DNA from: Aliiroseovarius sp. S1123
GTDB lineage: Bacteria; Pseudomonadota; Alphaproteobacteria; Rhodobacterales; Rhodobacteraceae
Length of the DNA stretch: 64,000 bases
NCBI RefSeq assembly: GCF_023015885.1
Contig: NZ_JALKBE010000003.1
Span: 310,001-374,000 of the forward strand
Direction: 5' to 3'
This document shows, in pieces, positions 30,099 to 38,673 of the stretch. The notes below the pieces were generated by a model that ran no database searches, was not told the DNA's origin, and saw only the letters and a program-made list of their open reading frames with translations. Position 1 is the first letter of the stretch, and the number at the start of each line of letters is the position of its first letter. A program made the position numbers and the translations under genes.

Positions 30099-31136
30099 GT
30101 GACGGGGGGCGTGTCCGGTCTGATCTCGCGATATCGGATGCGGCTGAAGCGTCGGCGCCTTTTGTGGCGCTCGATCCGGTCCCGGCGACAGTTGACCCCA
30201 ATAAATGTGCGTACGAACCTGATCCAGCGCGATCAGGTTCTGGCCTTTGTCGTGCTGCGCAACGAAATGCAGCGTCTGCCCTTCTTTCTGACGCATTATC
30301 GCCGCCTCGGCGTTGGGCATTTCCTGATCGTCGCGAATGACTGCACCGATGGCAGTGCCGAGTTTCTGGCGGAGCAGCCCGATGTCTCGCTCTGGCGTGC
30401 CGATGCCAGCTATAAATCCGCGCGGTTCGGGGTGGATTGGCTGACATGGCTACAGTTTCGGTATGGGCATGGCCATTGGTGCCTGAGCGTCGATGTGGAC
30501 GAGCTTTTGATCTATCCGCATCACGACCAACGCCCCCTGCCCGTCCTGACGCAAAGGCTCGAGGCCACGGGCGCAGAGGCGATGGGCGCGTTGATGCTGG
30601 ATCTTTATCCCAAGGGGCCGCTGGGGTCCGGGACGGTGAGCGCGGATGATAATCCTATCGACGCACTTCCTTGGTTTGACACAGGCCCCTATCGCACGGT
30701 CCGACAGGCTCCGATGCAGAACTTGTGGCTTCAGGGCGGTGCGCGTGAACGGGTGTTCTTTGCAGATAACCCCACACGCGGCCCGACCCTGAACAAGCTG
30801 CCTTTGGTCAAGTGGTCGCGCCGCTATGCCTATGCGAACTCGACCCACTCTATCCTGCCGCCGGGCCTGAACCTCGAGTGGGACGGTCCGCCCGCGATCA
30901 GCGGCACCGACCAGCTTTCCGGCGTTCTGCTGCACACAAAATTCCTGCCCGGCGTGCTGGATCGGTCCGAGGAAGAGAAAGCCCGGCGCGAGCATTTCGG
31001 CCAGCCCGACCAGTTCGACGCCTATTACGATGCGATCGGCGCGGCCCCGGATCTGTGGCACCCCGGCGCGCAGCGGTTCGAGGACTGGCAACAGCTGACC
31101 CGGTTGGGGCTGATGTCGGCCGGAGGGTGGACGTAA
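30099..31136 (+). CDS. Glycosyltransferase family 2 protein, paralogue 1
   Basis: A 345-residue glycosyltransferase of the Glyco_tranf_2_4 type. It has a short basic N terminus, the nucleotide-sugar segment LAFVVLRNEMQRLPFFL, an aspartate-containing VDVDELL motif (DxD-like), and the late LLHTKFLPG block. There is no membrane helix. The start codon is GTG; a second GTG at 30111 aligns better with the start of the neighbouring paralogue, so the first four residues are uncertain. It is clearly homologous along its whole length to the product of 31279-32289, indicating tandem duplication. The donor and acceptor sugars are unknown. Confidence 0.82.
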   Translation: MTGGVSGLISRYRMRLKRRRLLWRSIRSRRQLTPINVRTNLIQRDQVLAFVVLRNEMQRLPFFLTHYRRLGVGHFLIVANDCTDGSAEFLAEQPDVSLWRADASYKSARFGVDWLTWLQFRYGHGHWCLSVDVDELLIYPHHDQRPLPVLTQRLEATGAEAMGALMLDLYPKGPLGSGTVSADDNPIDALPWFDTGPYRTVRQAPMQNLWLQGGARERVFFADNPTRGPTLNKLPLVKWSRRYAYANSTHSILPPGLNLEWDGPPAISGTDQLSGVLLHTKFLPGVLDRSEEEKARREHFGQPDQFDAYYDAIGAAPDLWHPGAQRFEDWQQLTRLGLMSAGGWT

Positions 31137-31278
31137 TGCCGACAGTGCGTGAAAGGATTTACGCCTGTATGGAAGACGTTTAGGATTTGGATATAAAGAG
31201 TTAGTGGAACGCGCCTTGTGCCTGCCACGGGCAGAAGCGCGCGCCAATTGATACAGGCATTAACAGACAGGATAAGAT

Positions 31279-32289
31279 TTGGGCGCTTTGACGTCATATC
31301 GCCTCAGGCTCAAGCGCAAGCGCCACCAGATCCGCGCGTTTCGCAAACGACGCGAGCTGTCTGCGGTGCAAAACCGCACGGCGAAGATCGTGCCGTCTGA
31401 CATCCTTGTCTTTACCACCCTGCGAAATGAACTGGTGCGCCTTCCCTATTTCCTGAAGTATTACAGGGACTTGGGTGTAAATCACTTTCTGATCGTGGAT
31501 AATGGGTCGGATGATGGTTCGCGGGAATATCTGGCGCAGCAGGATGACGTGTCGCTGTGGACCACGCAGGCCAGCTATAAGCGCGCGAAGTTCGGCGTGG
31601 ATTGGCTGAACTGGCTGCAGCGCAAATACGGGCATAACCACTGGTGCCTGACCGTCGATACGGACGAGTTCTTTGTCTACCCCTTCTGCGACACGCGCCC
31701 CTTGCGCGCCCTGACTGATTGGCTGGATGCAAGCGAGATCAAGAGCTTCGGCGCGATGTTGATGGATATGTATCCTGAGGGCCAGATCGGGGCTGAACCC
31801 TATCAGGCTGGCCAGAACCCGCTTGAGATTACGCGCTGGTTCGACAGCGGCAATTACTCCATTCGAAAGAACAGCCAGTTTCGAAACCTGTGGATCCAAG
31901 GCGGCGTGCGTGCCCGTGTCTTCTTTGACGACAACCCGGAACGCGCCCCGGCCCTGAACAAGATCCCCTTGGTGAAATGGCGCCGGTCTTACACTTATGT
32001 CAGCTCGACCCACACGCTGCTGCCGCGCGGTTTGAACCTTGTTTACGACGTATCCGGGGGCGAGAAAGCCTCGGGCTGTCTGTTGCACACCAAGTTTCTG
32101 GACACGTTCGAGCAAAAGTCGAAGGAAGAGCTGCAACGCCGCCAGCATTATGCCAACAGCCACGAATATCGCGCCTATAACACGCGAATGGCGGATGATC
32201 CGGTCCTTTGGTGTGAGTGGAGCGAAGAATACATCAACTGGCGACAGCTTGAGGTATTGGGCCTGATGTCTAAGGGGAACTGGGCATGA
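31279..32289 (+). CDS. Glycosyltransferase family 2 protein, paralogue 2
   Basis: A 336-residue protein with the same architecture as its upstream neighbour: basic N terminus, FTTLRNELVRLPYFLKYY, a DTDEFFVYP acidic motif, NLWIQGGVRARVFF and LLHTKFLDTF. By eye about half of the residues are shared with paralogue 1. The start is TTG with AGGA upstream, in a 142-base gap that separates it from paralogue 1; an own promoter is possible there. Its stop overlaps the next start (ATGA). The two copies probably add different sugars to the same glycan. Confidence 0.82.
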   Translation: MGALTSYRLRLKRKRHQIRAFRKRRELSAVQNRTAKIVPSDILVFTTLRNELVRLPYFLKYYRDLGVNHFLIVDNGSDDGSREYLAQQDDVSLWTTQASYKRAKFGVDWLNWLQRKYGHNHWCLTVDTDEFFVYPFCDTRPLRALTDWLDASEIKSFGAMLMDMYPEGQIGAEPYQAGQNPLEITRWFDSGNYSIRKNSQFRNLWIQGGVRARVFFDDNPERAPALNKIPLVKWRRSYTYVSSTHTLLPRGLNLVYDVSGGEKASGCLLHTKFLDTFEQKSKEELQRRQHYANSHEYRAYNTRMADDPVLWCEWSEEYINWRQLEVLGLMSKGNWA

Positions 32290-33986
32290 GCTTGGGCGTC
32301 GTCATGATCGTGCACGAGGCGCTGCACCGCGCGACCCAACTGGCGCGCCATTGGTCCGATCACGGCTGCCCCGTGGTGCTGCATGTCGATCAGCGCGTGG
32401 ATCGTGACACCTATGATCGCTTCGTTGAAAGCTTGGCGGATCGCGACAACGTGTTGTTTTGCGCCCGACACCGCTGCGAATGGGGCACGTGGTCGCTTGT
32501 CGCCGCCAGTCAGACCGCGTCGGAACTGATGCTCGAGCGGTTCCCGGATGTGCAACATGTGCTTTTGGCTTCGGGAAGCTGTCTGCCCCTGCGCCCAGTG
32601 GCTGAGCTGACGGATTACCTGCGTGACCGGCCCACCACCGATTTCATTGAAAGCGTCACGACCGAGGATGTGCCGTGGGCTGTTGGCGGGCTGAACACCG
32701 AACGTTTCACCCTGCGGTTTCCATTCTCGTGGAAGCGCAGGCGGCGGATGTTTGATGCCTATGTGCGGCTTCAGCGGCGGGTTGGGTATCGGCGACGTAT
32801 CCCTTTGGGGATCTCGCCGCATCTGGGCAGTCAATGGTGGTGCCTGACACGGCACACACTGTCGGCGATCCTGAGCGATCCGCGACGCGCAGTGAATGAT
32901 GCCTATTTCCGGCGGGTCTGGATCCCGGATGAAAGCTATTATCAGACCCTATCCCGCCAGCATTCGAAGAAAATTGAAAGCCGATCCCTGACCCTTTCGA
33001 AGTTTGACTATCAGGGCAAACCGCATGTGTTCTACGACGACCACTTGCAACTTCTTCGGCGCTCGGACTGTTTTGTGGCGCGGAAGATCTGGCCACATGC
33101 GGATCGGCTTTACGACAGTTTCCTGTCAGACGCACCAAGCCTGAGCCACGGCGCTGAACCCAACCCTGGCGAGATTGATCGCATCTTCGCCAAGGCGGTT
33201 GAGCGCCGGACCAAGGGGCGGCCCGGTTTGTTGATGCAAAGCCGCTTTCCGCATCAGCGGTGGGGCAACAGGGTGACGGCGGAACCCTATGTTGTGTTGC
33301 AGGGCTTCACCGAGATGTTCCGCGGCTTCGAGCCCTGGCTATCCAGCTTTGGCAAAGTGCGGGTGCATGGGCATCTGTTTGCGCCCGATAGCGCGCATTT
33401 TGCCGGTGGTGGGGCCGAATACTTCGGGGCGCTCTCATCCTCGGCGGCGTTGCGTGATTATGATGGCACTGCGTTTCTGACCAACCTGATTTGGAACACG
33501 CGGGGCGAACGCCAGTGTTTCCAGTTTGGCCCTGCCGACACGCAGGATATCACATGGAACATCGCGCGCGACGCCAATGCGCGGATCCATGTCATTTCGG
33601 GCGCATGGGCGGTGCCCTTGTTCCTGTCGGAAGGCCGGTTTGCCGACATGCGCCGCACCGCTGCGCGCCTGCAAAAGACGGAAAGCGCGTTCTTGAACGT
33701 CCTTCGGTCCGATCACTGCCGCGCCCGCGTTACAATCCAGACCCTGTCCGACTTTGTCCGGAACCCGATCGAGCCGTTGCAGGATGTTTTGGACCAACTG
33801 GCGACCCGCGACCGCCCCAAGCTGACCGCCCCGCCCGAGATGGTGCATCTGGGCGGGTTCGGAGAGTTTTTGCAGAATCTGAAAAATCAGGGCATGCATC
33901 TGCATCTTGCGGGTGATTTCCCAACCGATTACGCGCCCGAACCCCCTCAGGCCGAGCGCGCCACGCCCTATTTGGTGACAAAGTAA
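32286..33986 (+). CDS. GT14-like (core-2 branching type) glycosyltransferase with DUF5928-like C-terminal domain
   Basis: A 566-residue soluble protein. The N-terminal ~270 residues resemble beta-1,6-N-acetylglucosaminyltransferases of family GT14: MIVHEALHRATQLARHW, VLLASGSCLPLRPVAEL, LGSQWWCLTR and IPDESYYQTL, the last carrying the expected acidic residues. The C-terminal ~300 residues have no function I can name; the arrangement matches roseobacter proteins annotated DUF5928. Its ATG overlaps the preceding glycosyltransferase stop, and the sulfotransferase begins two bases after its stop. Branching GlcNAc addition is therefore a guess from the family. Confidence 0.78.
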   Translation: MSLGVVMIVHEALHRATQLARHWSDHGCPVVLHVDQRVDRDTYDRFVESLADRDNVLFCARHRCEWGTWSLVAASQTASELMLERFPDVQHVLLASGSCLPLRPVAELTDYLRDRPTTDFIESVTTEDVPWAVGGLNTERFTLRFPFSWKRRRRMFDAYVRLQRRVGYRRRIPLGISPHLGSQWWCLTRHTLSAILSDPRRAVNDAYFRRVWIPDESYYQTLSRQHSKKIESRSLTLSKFDYQGKPHVFYDDHLQLLRRSDCFVARKIWPHADRLYDSFLSDAPSLSHGAEPNPGEIDRIFAKAVERRTKGRPGLLMQSRFPHQRWGNRVTAEPYVVLQGFTEMFRGFEPWLSSFGKVRVHGHLFAPDSAHFAGGGAEYFGALSSSAALRDYDGTAFLTNLIWNTRGERQCFQFGPADTQDITWNIARDANARIHVISGAWAVPLFLSEGRFADMRRTAARLQKTESAFLNVLRSDHCRARVTIQTLSDFVRNPIEPLQDVLDQLATRDRPKLTAPPEMVHLGGFGEFLQNLKNQGMHLHLAGDFPTDYAPEPPQAERATPYLVTK

Positions 33987-33987
33987 T

Positions 33988-35403
33988 ATGACCAAGAAAT
34001 TCGACTGTTTCATCATCCTTGCTGAAATGCGCACGGGGTCCAACTTTCTGGAAAGCAATCTGGATCAGTTCGACGGGATCCAATGCTATGGAGAGGCCTT
34101 CAACCCCTATTTCATGGTGAAGCCCGAGCTCAAGGATCTGTTCGGCGTCACTGTGAAACAGCGCGATAAGAACCCGGTGAAGTTGCTGGAGCGAATGAAA
34201 GAGGGCACCGACGGTATCCCCGGGTTCCGCTTCTTCCACGACCACGACATGCGCATCTTCGAGCACGTGATCGACGACCCTCGATGTGCCAAGGTGGTTC
34301 TGACCCGCAATCAGGTGGAAAGCTATGTCAGCCGTCGGATCGCTTGGGCGACGCAGCAATGGGCGCTGACCAACGGCAAGGATGCCAAGAAATTCCGCGT
34401 GAAGTTCGATTCAAGCGAGTTCGAGAATTTCTTCTATGAATACAAAGCCTTCCAGCTGAAGATCAAAGGCCGGCTGCAGAAGACCGGCCAGACGGCGTTC
34501 TATATCGACTATGAAGACACGCAGAATATCGACGTTGTGAATGGGCTGGGCAAATTTTTGGGCGCCGAGCATGAGATCACCAAGTTTTCGGGCAAGTACA
34601 AGAAACAGAACCCCGAGACGCTGGCCGACAAGGTCCGCAACATGGACGAGCTGGTCGAAACCGTCCGAAACATCGACCTGTTCGACCTTGGTAAAGTGCC
34701 AAACTTTGAACCCGCCCGCCCACCGGCCGTCCCGACCTATGTGACCGCCGAAAACGCGCCTCTGATGTTTCTGCCCATCAAGGGTGGCCCGGTCGAGCGT
34801 GTGGAAGGCTGGATGCAGGGCTTCGGCGCGCTGTCCTCGGAGTTTAACCAGAAATCTCTGCGCCAGTGGAAGAACCGCAACAAAGGGCACCGCACGTTTA
34901 CGGTGCTGCGCCACCCGGTTGCGCGGCTTCATGCGGTGTTCTGCACGCATTTTCTGCAAGATGGTCCCGAGACCTATTGGGAGATCAAGAACGCGCTGCG
35001 CGAAAACTATGACGTCCCCCTGCCCGAGCATCTGCCAGATGACCGCTGGGACAAAGCGGCCCATCGTACCGCCTTTATCGCCTTTGCAGACTTCGTGCGG
35101 CGCAATCTGGCGGGGCAGACCGGTATCCGTGTGGACGCGTCATGGGCGACGCAATCCGCTGTGATCAAAGGGTTTTCCGACTTCCAGCTGCCCGATCGTG
35201 TCCTTCGGGAAGACGAACTAGAGAATGGGTTGGCGGCACTTGCCCAAGACGTCGACCTAGGCGCCCCAAAACTGCCCGCGCAGCATAAAGATACGCCATT
35301 CACGCTGGATGAAATCTATGATGACGAGGTCGAGGCCGCCGTTAAGGCAGCTTACCAACGCGACTATATGATGTTCGGCTATCGGCCTTGGGGCAAATCC
35401 TGA
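33988..35403 (+). CDS. Tandem-domain sulfotransferase family protein
   Basis: A 471-residue cytoplasmic protein. The N-terminal half (about 1-250) is a NodH/Stf0-like sulfotransferase: IILAEMRTGSNFLES is the 5'-phosphosulfate-binding loop that recognises PAPS, and KVVLTRNQVESYVSRR carries the 3'-phosphate-binding Arg/Ser pattern. The C-terminal half (about 285-471) contains FTVLRHPVARLHAVFCTHF, a second 3'-phosphate-type motif, followed by RTAFIAFADFVRRNL. The MFLPIKGGP segment ahead of it looks like a weak or degenerate first loop, so the second domain may be structural or only partly active. It ends the galU-glycosyltransferase operon and faces ptsN. Confidence 0.8.
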   Translation: MTKKFDCFIILAEMRTGSNFLESNLDQFDGIQCYGEAFNPYFMVKPELKDLFGVTVKQRDKNPVKLLERMKEGTDGIPGFRFFHDHDMRIFEHVIDDPRCAKVVLTRNQVESYVSRRIAWATQQWALTNGKDAKKFRVKFDSSEFENFFYEYKAFQLKIKGRLQKTGQTAFYIDYEDTQNIDVVNGLGKFLGAEHEITKFSGKYKKQNPETLADKVRNMDELVETVRNIDLFDLGKVPNFEPARPPAVPTYVTAENAPLMFLPIKGGPVERVEGWMQGFGALSSEFNQKSLRQWKNRNKGHRTFTVLRHPVARLHAVFCTHFLQDGPETYWEIKNALRENYDVPLPEHLPDDRWDKAAHRTAFIAFADFVRRNLAGQTGIRVDASWATQSAVIKGFSDFQLPDRVLREDELENGLAALAQDVDLGAPKLPAQHKDTPFTLDEIYDDEVEAAVKAAYQRDYMMFGYRPWGKS

Positions 35404-35413
35404 CGGGCGGCGA

Positions 35414-35878
35414 TTAAGCCGCCTTGTTCGACAAGCTGTCCGTCAACAGCGCGTGCAACGCGGCGGTGTCCGTGTTGGCGCGCAGCTTTGCGCAGATCGA
35501 CGCGTCGCGCATCGAGCGGGACACCAGCGCCAGCGCTTTAAGGTGATCCACGCCGGAATCTTCCGGGGCAAACAGCGCAAAGATCAAGTCTACGGGCTGA
35601 CGATCCACAGCGTCGAAATCAAACGGCCTTTCAACGCGGACAAAGCAACCGGTGACTTCGGTCACGCCAGCCAGACGGGCGTGTGGCAGGGCAACGCCGC
35701 GACCAACGCCGGTCGGGCCAAGGTTTTCACGCTCGGACAGGGCGGCAAACGCATCTTCTGCGTTGATGCCATAGCAATCCGCAGCGATGTCGCCCAAGTC
35801 CTGAAAAAGACGTTTCTTGGACGACACCGTCGACAGAACCTTTACGGCGGACGGTGCCAAAATGCTCGCAAGTTCCAT
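35414..35878 (-). CDS. ptsN: Nitrogen regulatory PTS component EIIA-Ntr
   Basis: A 154-residue cytoplasmic phosphocarrier of the nitrogen PTS. The phosphorylated histidine is in VALPHARLAGV, and the late segment DLIFALFAPEDSGVDHLKALALVSRSM is family-typical. EIIA-Ntr is phosphorylated through PtsP and NPr and modulates potassium transport, stress responses and other targets. It lies 35 bases after hpf on the same strand, the conserved alphaproteobacterial order, but rpoN, which usually lies in this cluster, is absent here. Confidence 0.92.
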   Translation of the reverse strand: MELASILAPSAVKVLSTVSSKKRLFQDLGDIAADCYGINAEDAFAALSERENLGPTGVGRGVALPHARLAGVTEVTGCFVRVERPFDFDAVDRQPVDLIFALFAPEDSGVDHLKALALVSRSMRDASICAKLRANTDTAALHALLTDSLSNKAA

Positions 35879-35891
35879 TTTTGACCAATTT

Positions 35892-35909
35892 CCCGCCCGC
35901 CAAGGCGGG
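35892..35909 (-). terminator. Weak stem-loop between hpf and ptsN
   Basis: CCCGCC / GGCGGG with a 6-base loop lies in the 35-base gap between hpf and ptsN. On the minus strand it is followed by GAAATTGG, not a clean T run. It may only attenuate expression of ptsN relative to hpf. Confidence 0.3.
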
Positions 35910-35913
35910 GGGC

Positions 35914-36492
35914 CTACGCTTCGTTGTTTACCGGGTCGATCCAGCCGACATTTCCGTCTTCACGACGGTAGACGACATTCATACCCTGAGTTTTCTCATT
36001 CTTGAAAACCAGTACGGGGGCGTGGGCCAGCTCCATCTGCATGACAGCTTCACCAACGGAAAGCGACGGGATGCGCGTTTCCATTTCGGCGATGATCATG
36101 GGCTGGAGTGTAGCGTCCTCTGCCTCGTCTTGGCCTTCTTCGTTGGCGAGGATATACGAGGATCCACCGAAAACTTCAACCGGATCGACGCGGTCGCGGT
36201 GATGGTCCTTCAACCTGCGCTTATAACGACGCAGTTGCTTTTCCATTTTCTCGGCACATTGGTCGAATGCCGCATAGATTTCGGTCGCGTGACCCTTGGC
36301 CTGTGCGGTCAGTCCCGTAGACAAATGAACAATGGTTTCACAGACATATTCATGTGCGTTTTTCGAGAAGATGACCTGCGCATCGGTCGGGCGTTCAGCA
36401 TACTTCTGAACAATCCCGCCAAGATCTTCTTTCACGTGAATCTGAAGGGCTTCACCAATGTCGATCTGCTTGCCACTGATTTGATATTGCAT
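35914..36492 (-). CDS. hpf: Ribosome hibernation promoting factor, long form
   Basis: A 192-residue protein of the long HPF type. The N-terminal S30AE domain starts MQYQISGKQIDIGEALQIHV and blocks the decoding centre. The C-terminal ~60 residues (VVYRREDGNVGWIDPV near the end) mediate ribosome dimerisation into inactive 100S particles. The chosen ATG has an excellent AAAGGAGAT Shine-Dalgarno, while the open frame extends upstream without similarity. It lies between lptB and ptsN. Confidence 0.93.
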   Translation of the reverse strand: MQYQISGKQIDIGEALQIHVKEDLGGIVQKYAERPTDAQVIFSKNAHEYVCETIVHLSTGLTAQAKGHATEIYAAFDQCAEKMEKQLRRYKRRLKDHHRDRVDPVEVFGGSSYILANEEGQDEAEDATLQPMIIAEMETRIPSLSVGEAVMQMELAHAPVLVFKNEKTQGMNVVYRREDGNVGWIDPVNNEA

Positions 36493-36734
36493 CCTATCTC
36501 CTTTGATCGTGTAGGAATTTGGCCCTATGCCACGGGGGCATAAAGCGGGAAAATCGTTTGAAAACATGGGGATGTTTTGTCTTTGCAGAGATTTGTCCGC
36601 CCGATCAGGTCTGGGGCGATCAAATGTGCGAGCCCACGGTGGGCACGGCACGAACGAAGGTTTGCGTGTTCATGCATCACCTTCATTTGGCGACGAGTCG
36701 GTGGGGATTGTCAAGCGACCCGGCGTCACTTTCG
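36493..36734. other. 242-base gap between lptB and hpf, where rpoN lies in many relatives
   Basis: No gene is supported here; reading frames crossing it have no similarity and overlap known genes. It contains a 13-base near-palindrome, GCCCACGGTGGGC (36632-36644), and presumably the hpf promoter, for which I see no convincing hexamers. In rhizobial relatives rpoN occupies this position. Confidence 0.6.
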
Positions 36735-37493
36735 TCAGTTGATCGAGAAATTCTGACCCAGATAGACGCGGCGGACGTTCTCGTCCTTGACGACCTCGTC
36801 GGTGGTGCCGCTCATCAGAACATGGCCGTCATGCAGGATATAGGCACGGTCTACGATTTCCAGCGTTTCACGGACGTTGTGATCGGTGATCAACACGCCA
36901 ATGCCGCGGTTTTTCAGGTCATGGACCAGTGTGCGAATTTCGCCGACCGCGATCGGATCGACGCCCGCGAAGGGTTCATCCAGCAGCAAATATTTGGGAT
37001 TCGAGGCCAAGAGTCGCGCGATTTCACAGCGGCGACGTTCCCCGCCTGACAGGGCCAGCGCTGGGGTGCGGCGCAGGTGGCTGATCGAAAATTCGTTCAG
37101 CAACTCTTCCAGGCGCTCGCGGCGCTTGTGCCGGTCCTTGGTCGAGATCTCGAGGATCGACAGAATGTTGTCTTCGACGCTCATGCCCCGGAAGATTGAC
37201 ATTTCCTGCGGCAGATAGCCGATCCCGCGGCGCGCGCGGCGATACATCGGCAAAAGCGTCACGTCTTCGCCGTCGATGATCACCTGCCCCGCTTCGGGCG
37301 TGACCAGACCGGCGATGGCATAGAAGGTTGTGGATTTACCGCAGCCGTTTGGGCCCAGCAGCGCAACAACCTCGCCCCGATTCAGTTCCAGGTTCACCTC
37401 GCGGATCACCGGCTTTTTGCGATAGCTTTTGCGCAATCCAATGATGCGCAGCCCTGCATCGCCGTTTTGAACTGTCAGGTTGGGGGTGGCCAT
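36735..37493 (-). CDS. lptB: LPS export ABC transporter ATP-binding protein LptB
   Basis: A 252-residue ATPase that powers extraction of LPS from the inner membrane with LptFG. Walker A is LLGPNGCGKST, the signature is LSGGERRR, and Walker B is YLLLDEPFAGVDP; the H-loop is in VLITDHNVRETL. Its start overlaps the lptA stop by one base, so lptC, lptA and lptB form a translationally coupled operon reading on the minus strand. The LptF/G permeases are not in the window. Confidence 0.96.
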   Translation of the reverse strand: MATPNLTVQNGDAGLRIIGLRKSYRKKPVIREVNLELNRGEVVALLGPNGCGKSTTFYAIAGLVTPEAGQVIIDGEDVTLLPMYRRARRGIGYLPQEMSIFRGMSVEDNILSILEISTKDRHKRRERLEELLNEFSISHLRRTPALALSGGERRRCEIARLLASNPKYLLLDEPFAGVDPIAVGEIRTLVHDLKNRGIGVLITDHNVRETLEIVDRAYILHDGHVLMSGTTDEVVKDENVRRVYLGQNFSIN

Positions 37494-37990
37494 CAGTTTG
37501 CCTCGGTCTGGATGATCGACTTGACCCGTCCGTCCATTTGGCCGGTGCCATTCTGCAGGTTCACCGTCAGCTTGTCCGAGGACAGCGCGTTCTGGCCCTG
37601 CGTCAGGATTACGCTGCCCGTCATCACAACCATGCCCGTAGCGATGGTATAGACGGCCTCGCGTGCTTCAGCGGCTTCGGCGCCATTCACAAGGGTGACT
37701 CCGCCCGTGGCATGCAGGCGCGAAATTTCGCCGGTCGTGTCGGCACCCGTCGCGTATTCCACGCGCACCTTGCCAGCACTCAGGCGCATGTCGCCCTGAC
37801 CAATCACCACATTGCCCGAGAACGTCGCGGCCCCGCTGGACTGGTCCACGGTCAGCTGATCGGCCGAGATTTCGATCGGAAGGCTGCTGTCATGTTTCAA
37901 ACCGCCAAAGGCAACATTTGCTTGTGCAAAAGCGGCGACCGGCAAACAGATCGCCATTAAAATGGAATAGATAAAACTACGTTTGATCAC
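37493..37990 (-). CDS. lptA: LPS transport periplasmic protein LptA
   Basis: A 165-residue exported protein of the OstA/LptA family. The signal peptide occupies about residues 1-22 (cleavage after AFA), and the beta-jellyroll domain contains IEISADQLTVDQSSGAATFSGNV and MVVMTGSVILTQG. LptA forms the periplasmic bridge that passes LPS from LptC to LptD. Its start overlaps the lptC stop, and its stop overlaps lptB. Confidence 0.92.
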   Translation of the reverse strand: MIKRSFIYSILMAICLPVAAFAQANVAFGGLKHDSSLPIEISADQLTVDQSSGAATFSGNVVIGQGDMRLSAGKVRVEYATGADTTGEISRLHATGGVTLVNGAEAAEAREAVYTIATGMVVMTGSVILTQGQNALSSDKLTVNLQNGTGQMDGRVKSIIQTEAN

Positions 37991-38610
37991 CGGGGTTCCC
38001 CCTTGTCTTTCGGATCATATACCAGCTTCACCCCGTCCTTGAAAACAAGAACATATCCGCCGTCTTCACCTTCTGCGCGGGAAATCACCGCATCGCCCGC
38101 CGACAGATCGCCCATCGGGCCTGTGGCTTCAACGGGTCCGTTGCTGGTGACATAGGTGCTGTCCATCAATGTGGTCAGCGTTTCGGTCGAGATCCAGTAA
38201 TCCGTTGAGGTGCGCAAAGACACACCGCCGGACAGGTCGATTTGGTGTGCGATGCCATCAATGTCGGCCTGTGCCGCGCGGATATGTACCTGCGCACCGT
38301 CTGGGGTCTCGATATCAGCCTCTAGGTCTAAGGCTTTGAAATAATTGGCGCGTTCCTCGTCCGGGGCGGCGCTGGCAGCCTTGAACTGGATCGCGGTCCC
38401 GTCGTCTGTCACGCTGGAAAACTTCGGGTTGGTGATCTTCTGTTCGCCCGTCAGCTCGTCCAGATTGATCCGCGCATAGGTCAGCGATGTGGTGGGATCG
38501 ACGGATTTCGACAGCAGAAACATCAGCGACAACAGCACAAGCGCCGCGGCTGGCAGAATGATCTTCAGCCAGTTCACAAGACGCGTATATGTGATGCGGG
38601 TGCCGGACAT
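37987..38610 (-). CDS. lptC: LPS export protein LptC
   Basis: A 207-residue bitopic protein. A single N-terminal membrane helix (about residues 13-31, IILPAAALVLLSLMFLL) is followed by a periplasmic jellyroll domain of the LptC family (FSSVTDDGTAIQFKAASA, ISLRTSTD-like repeats). LptC receives LPS from LptB2FG and hands it to LptA. It is the first gene of the lptCAB set, preceded by the RNase D gene 63 bases upstream on the same strand. Confidence 0.9.
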   Translation of the reverse strand: MSGTRITYTRLVNWLKIILPAAALVLLSLMFLLSKSVDPTTSLTYARINLDELTGEQKITNPKFSSVTDDGTAIQFKAASAAPDEERANYFKALDLEADIETPDGAQVHIRAAQADIDGIAHQIDLSGGVSLRTSTDYWISTETLTTLMDSTYVTSNGPVEATGPMGDLSAGDAVISRAEGEDGGYVLVFKDGVKLVYDPKDKGEPR

Positions 38611-38673
38611 GCTGGGCCTTCCGTTAGGGTTGTTTGTTATCTAGCGCGGATGCACCGGATTCCAAGGCACCCT

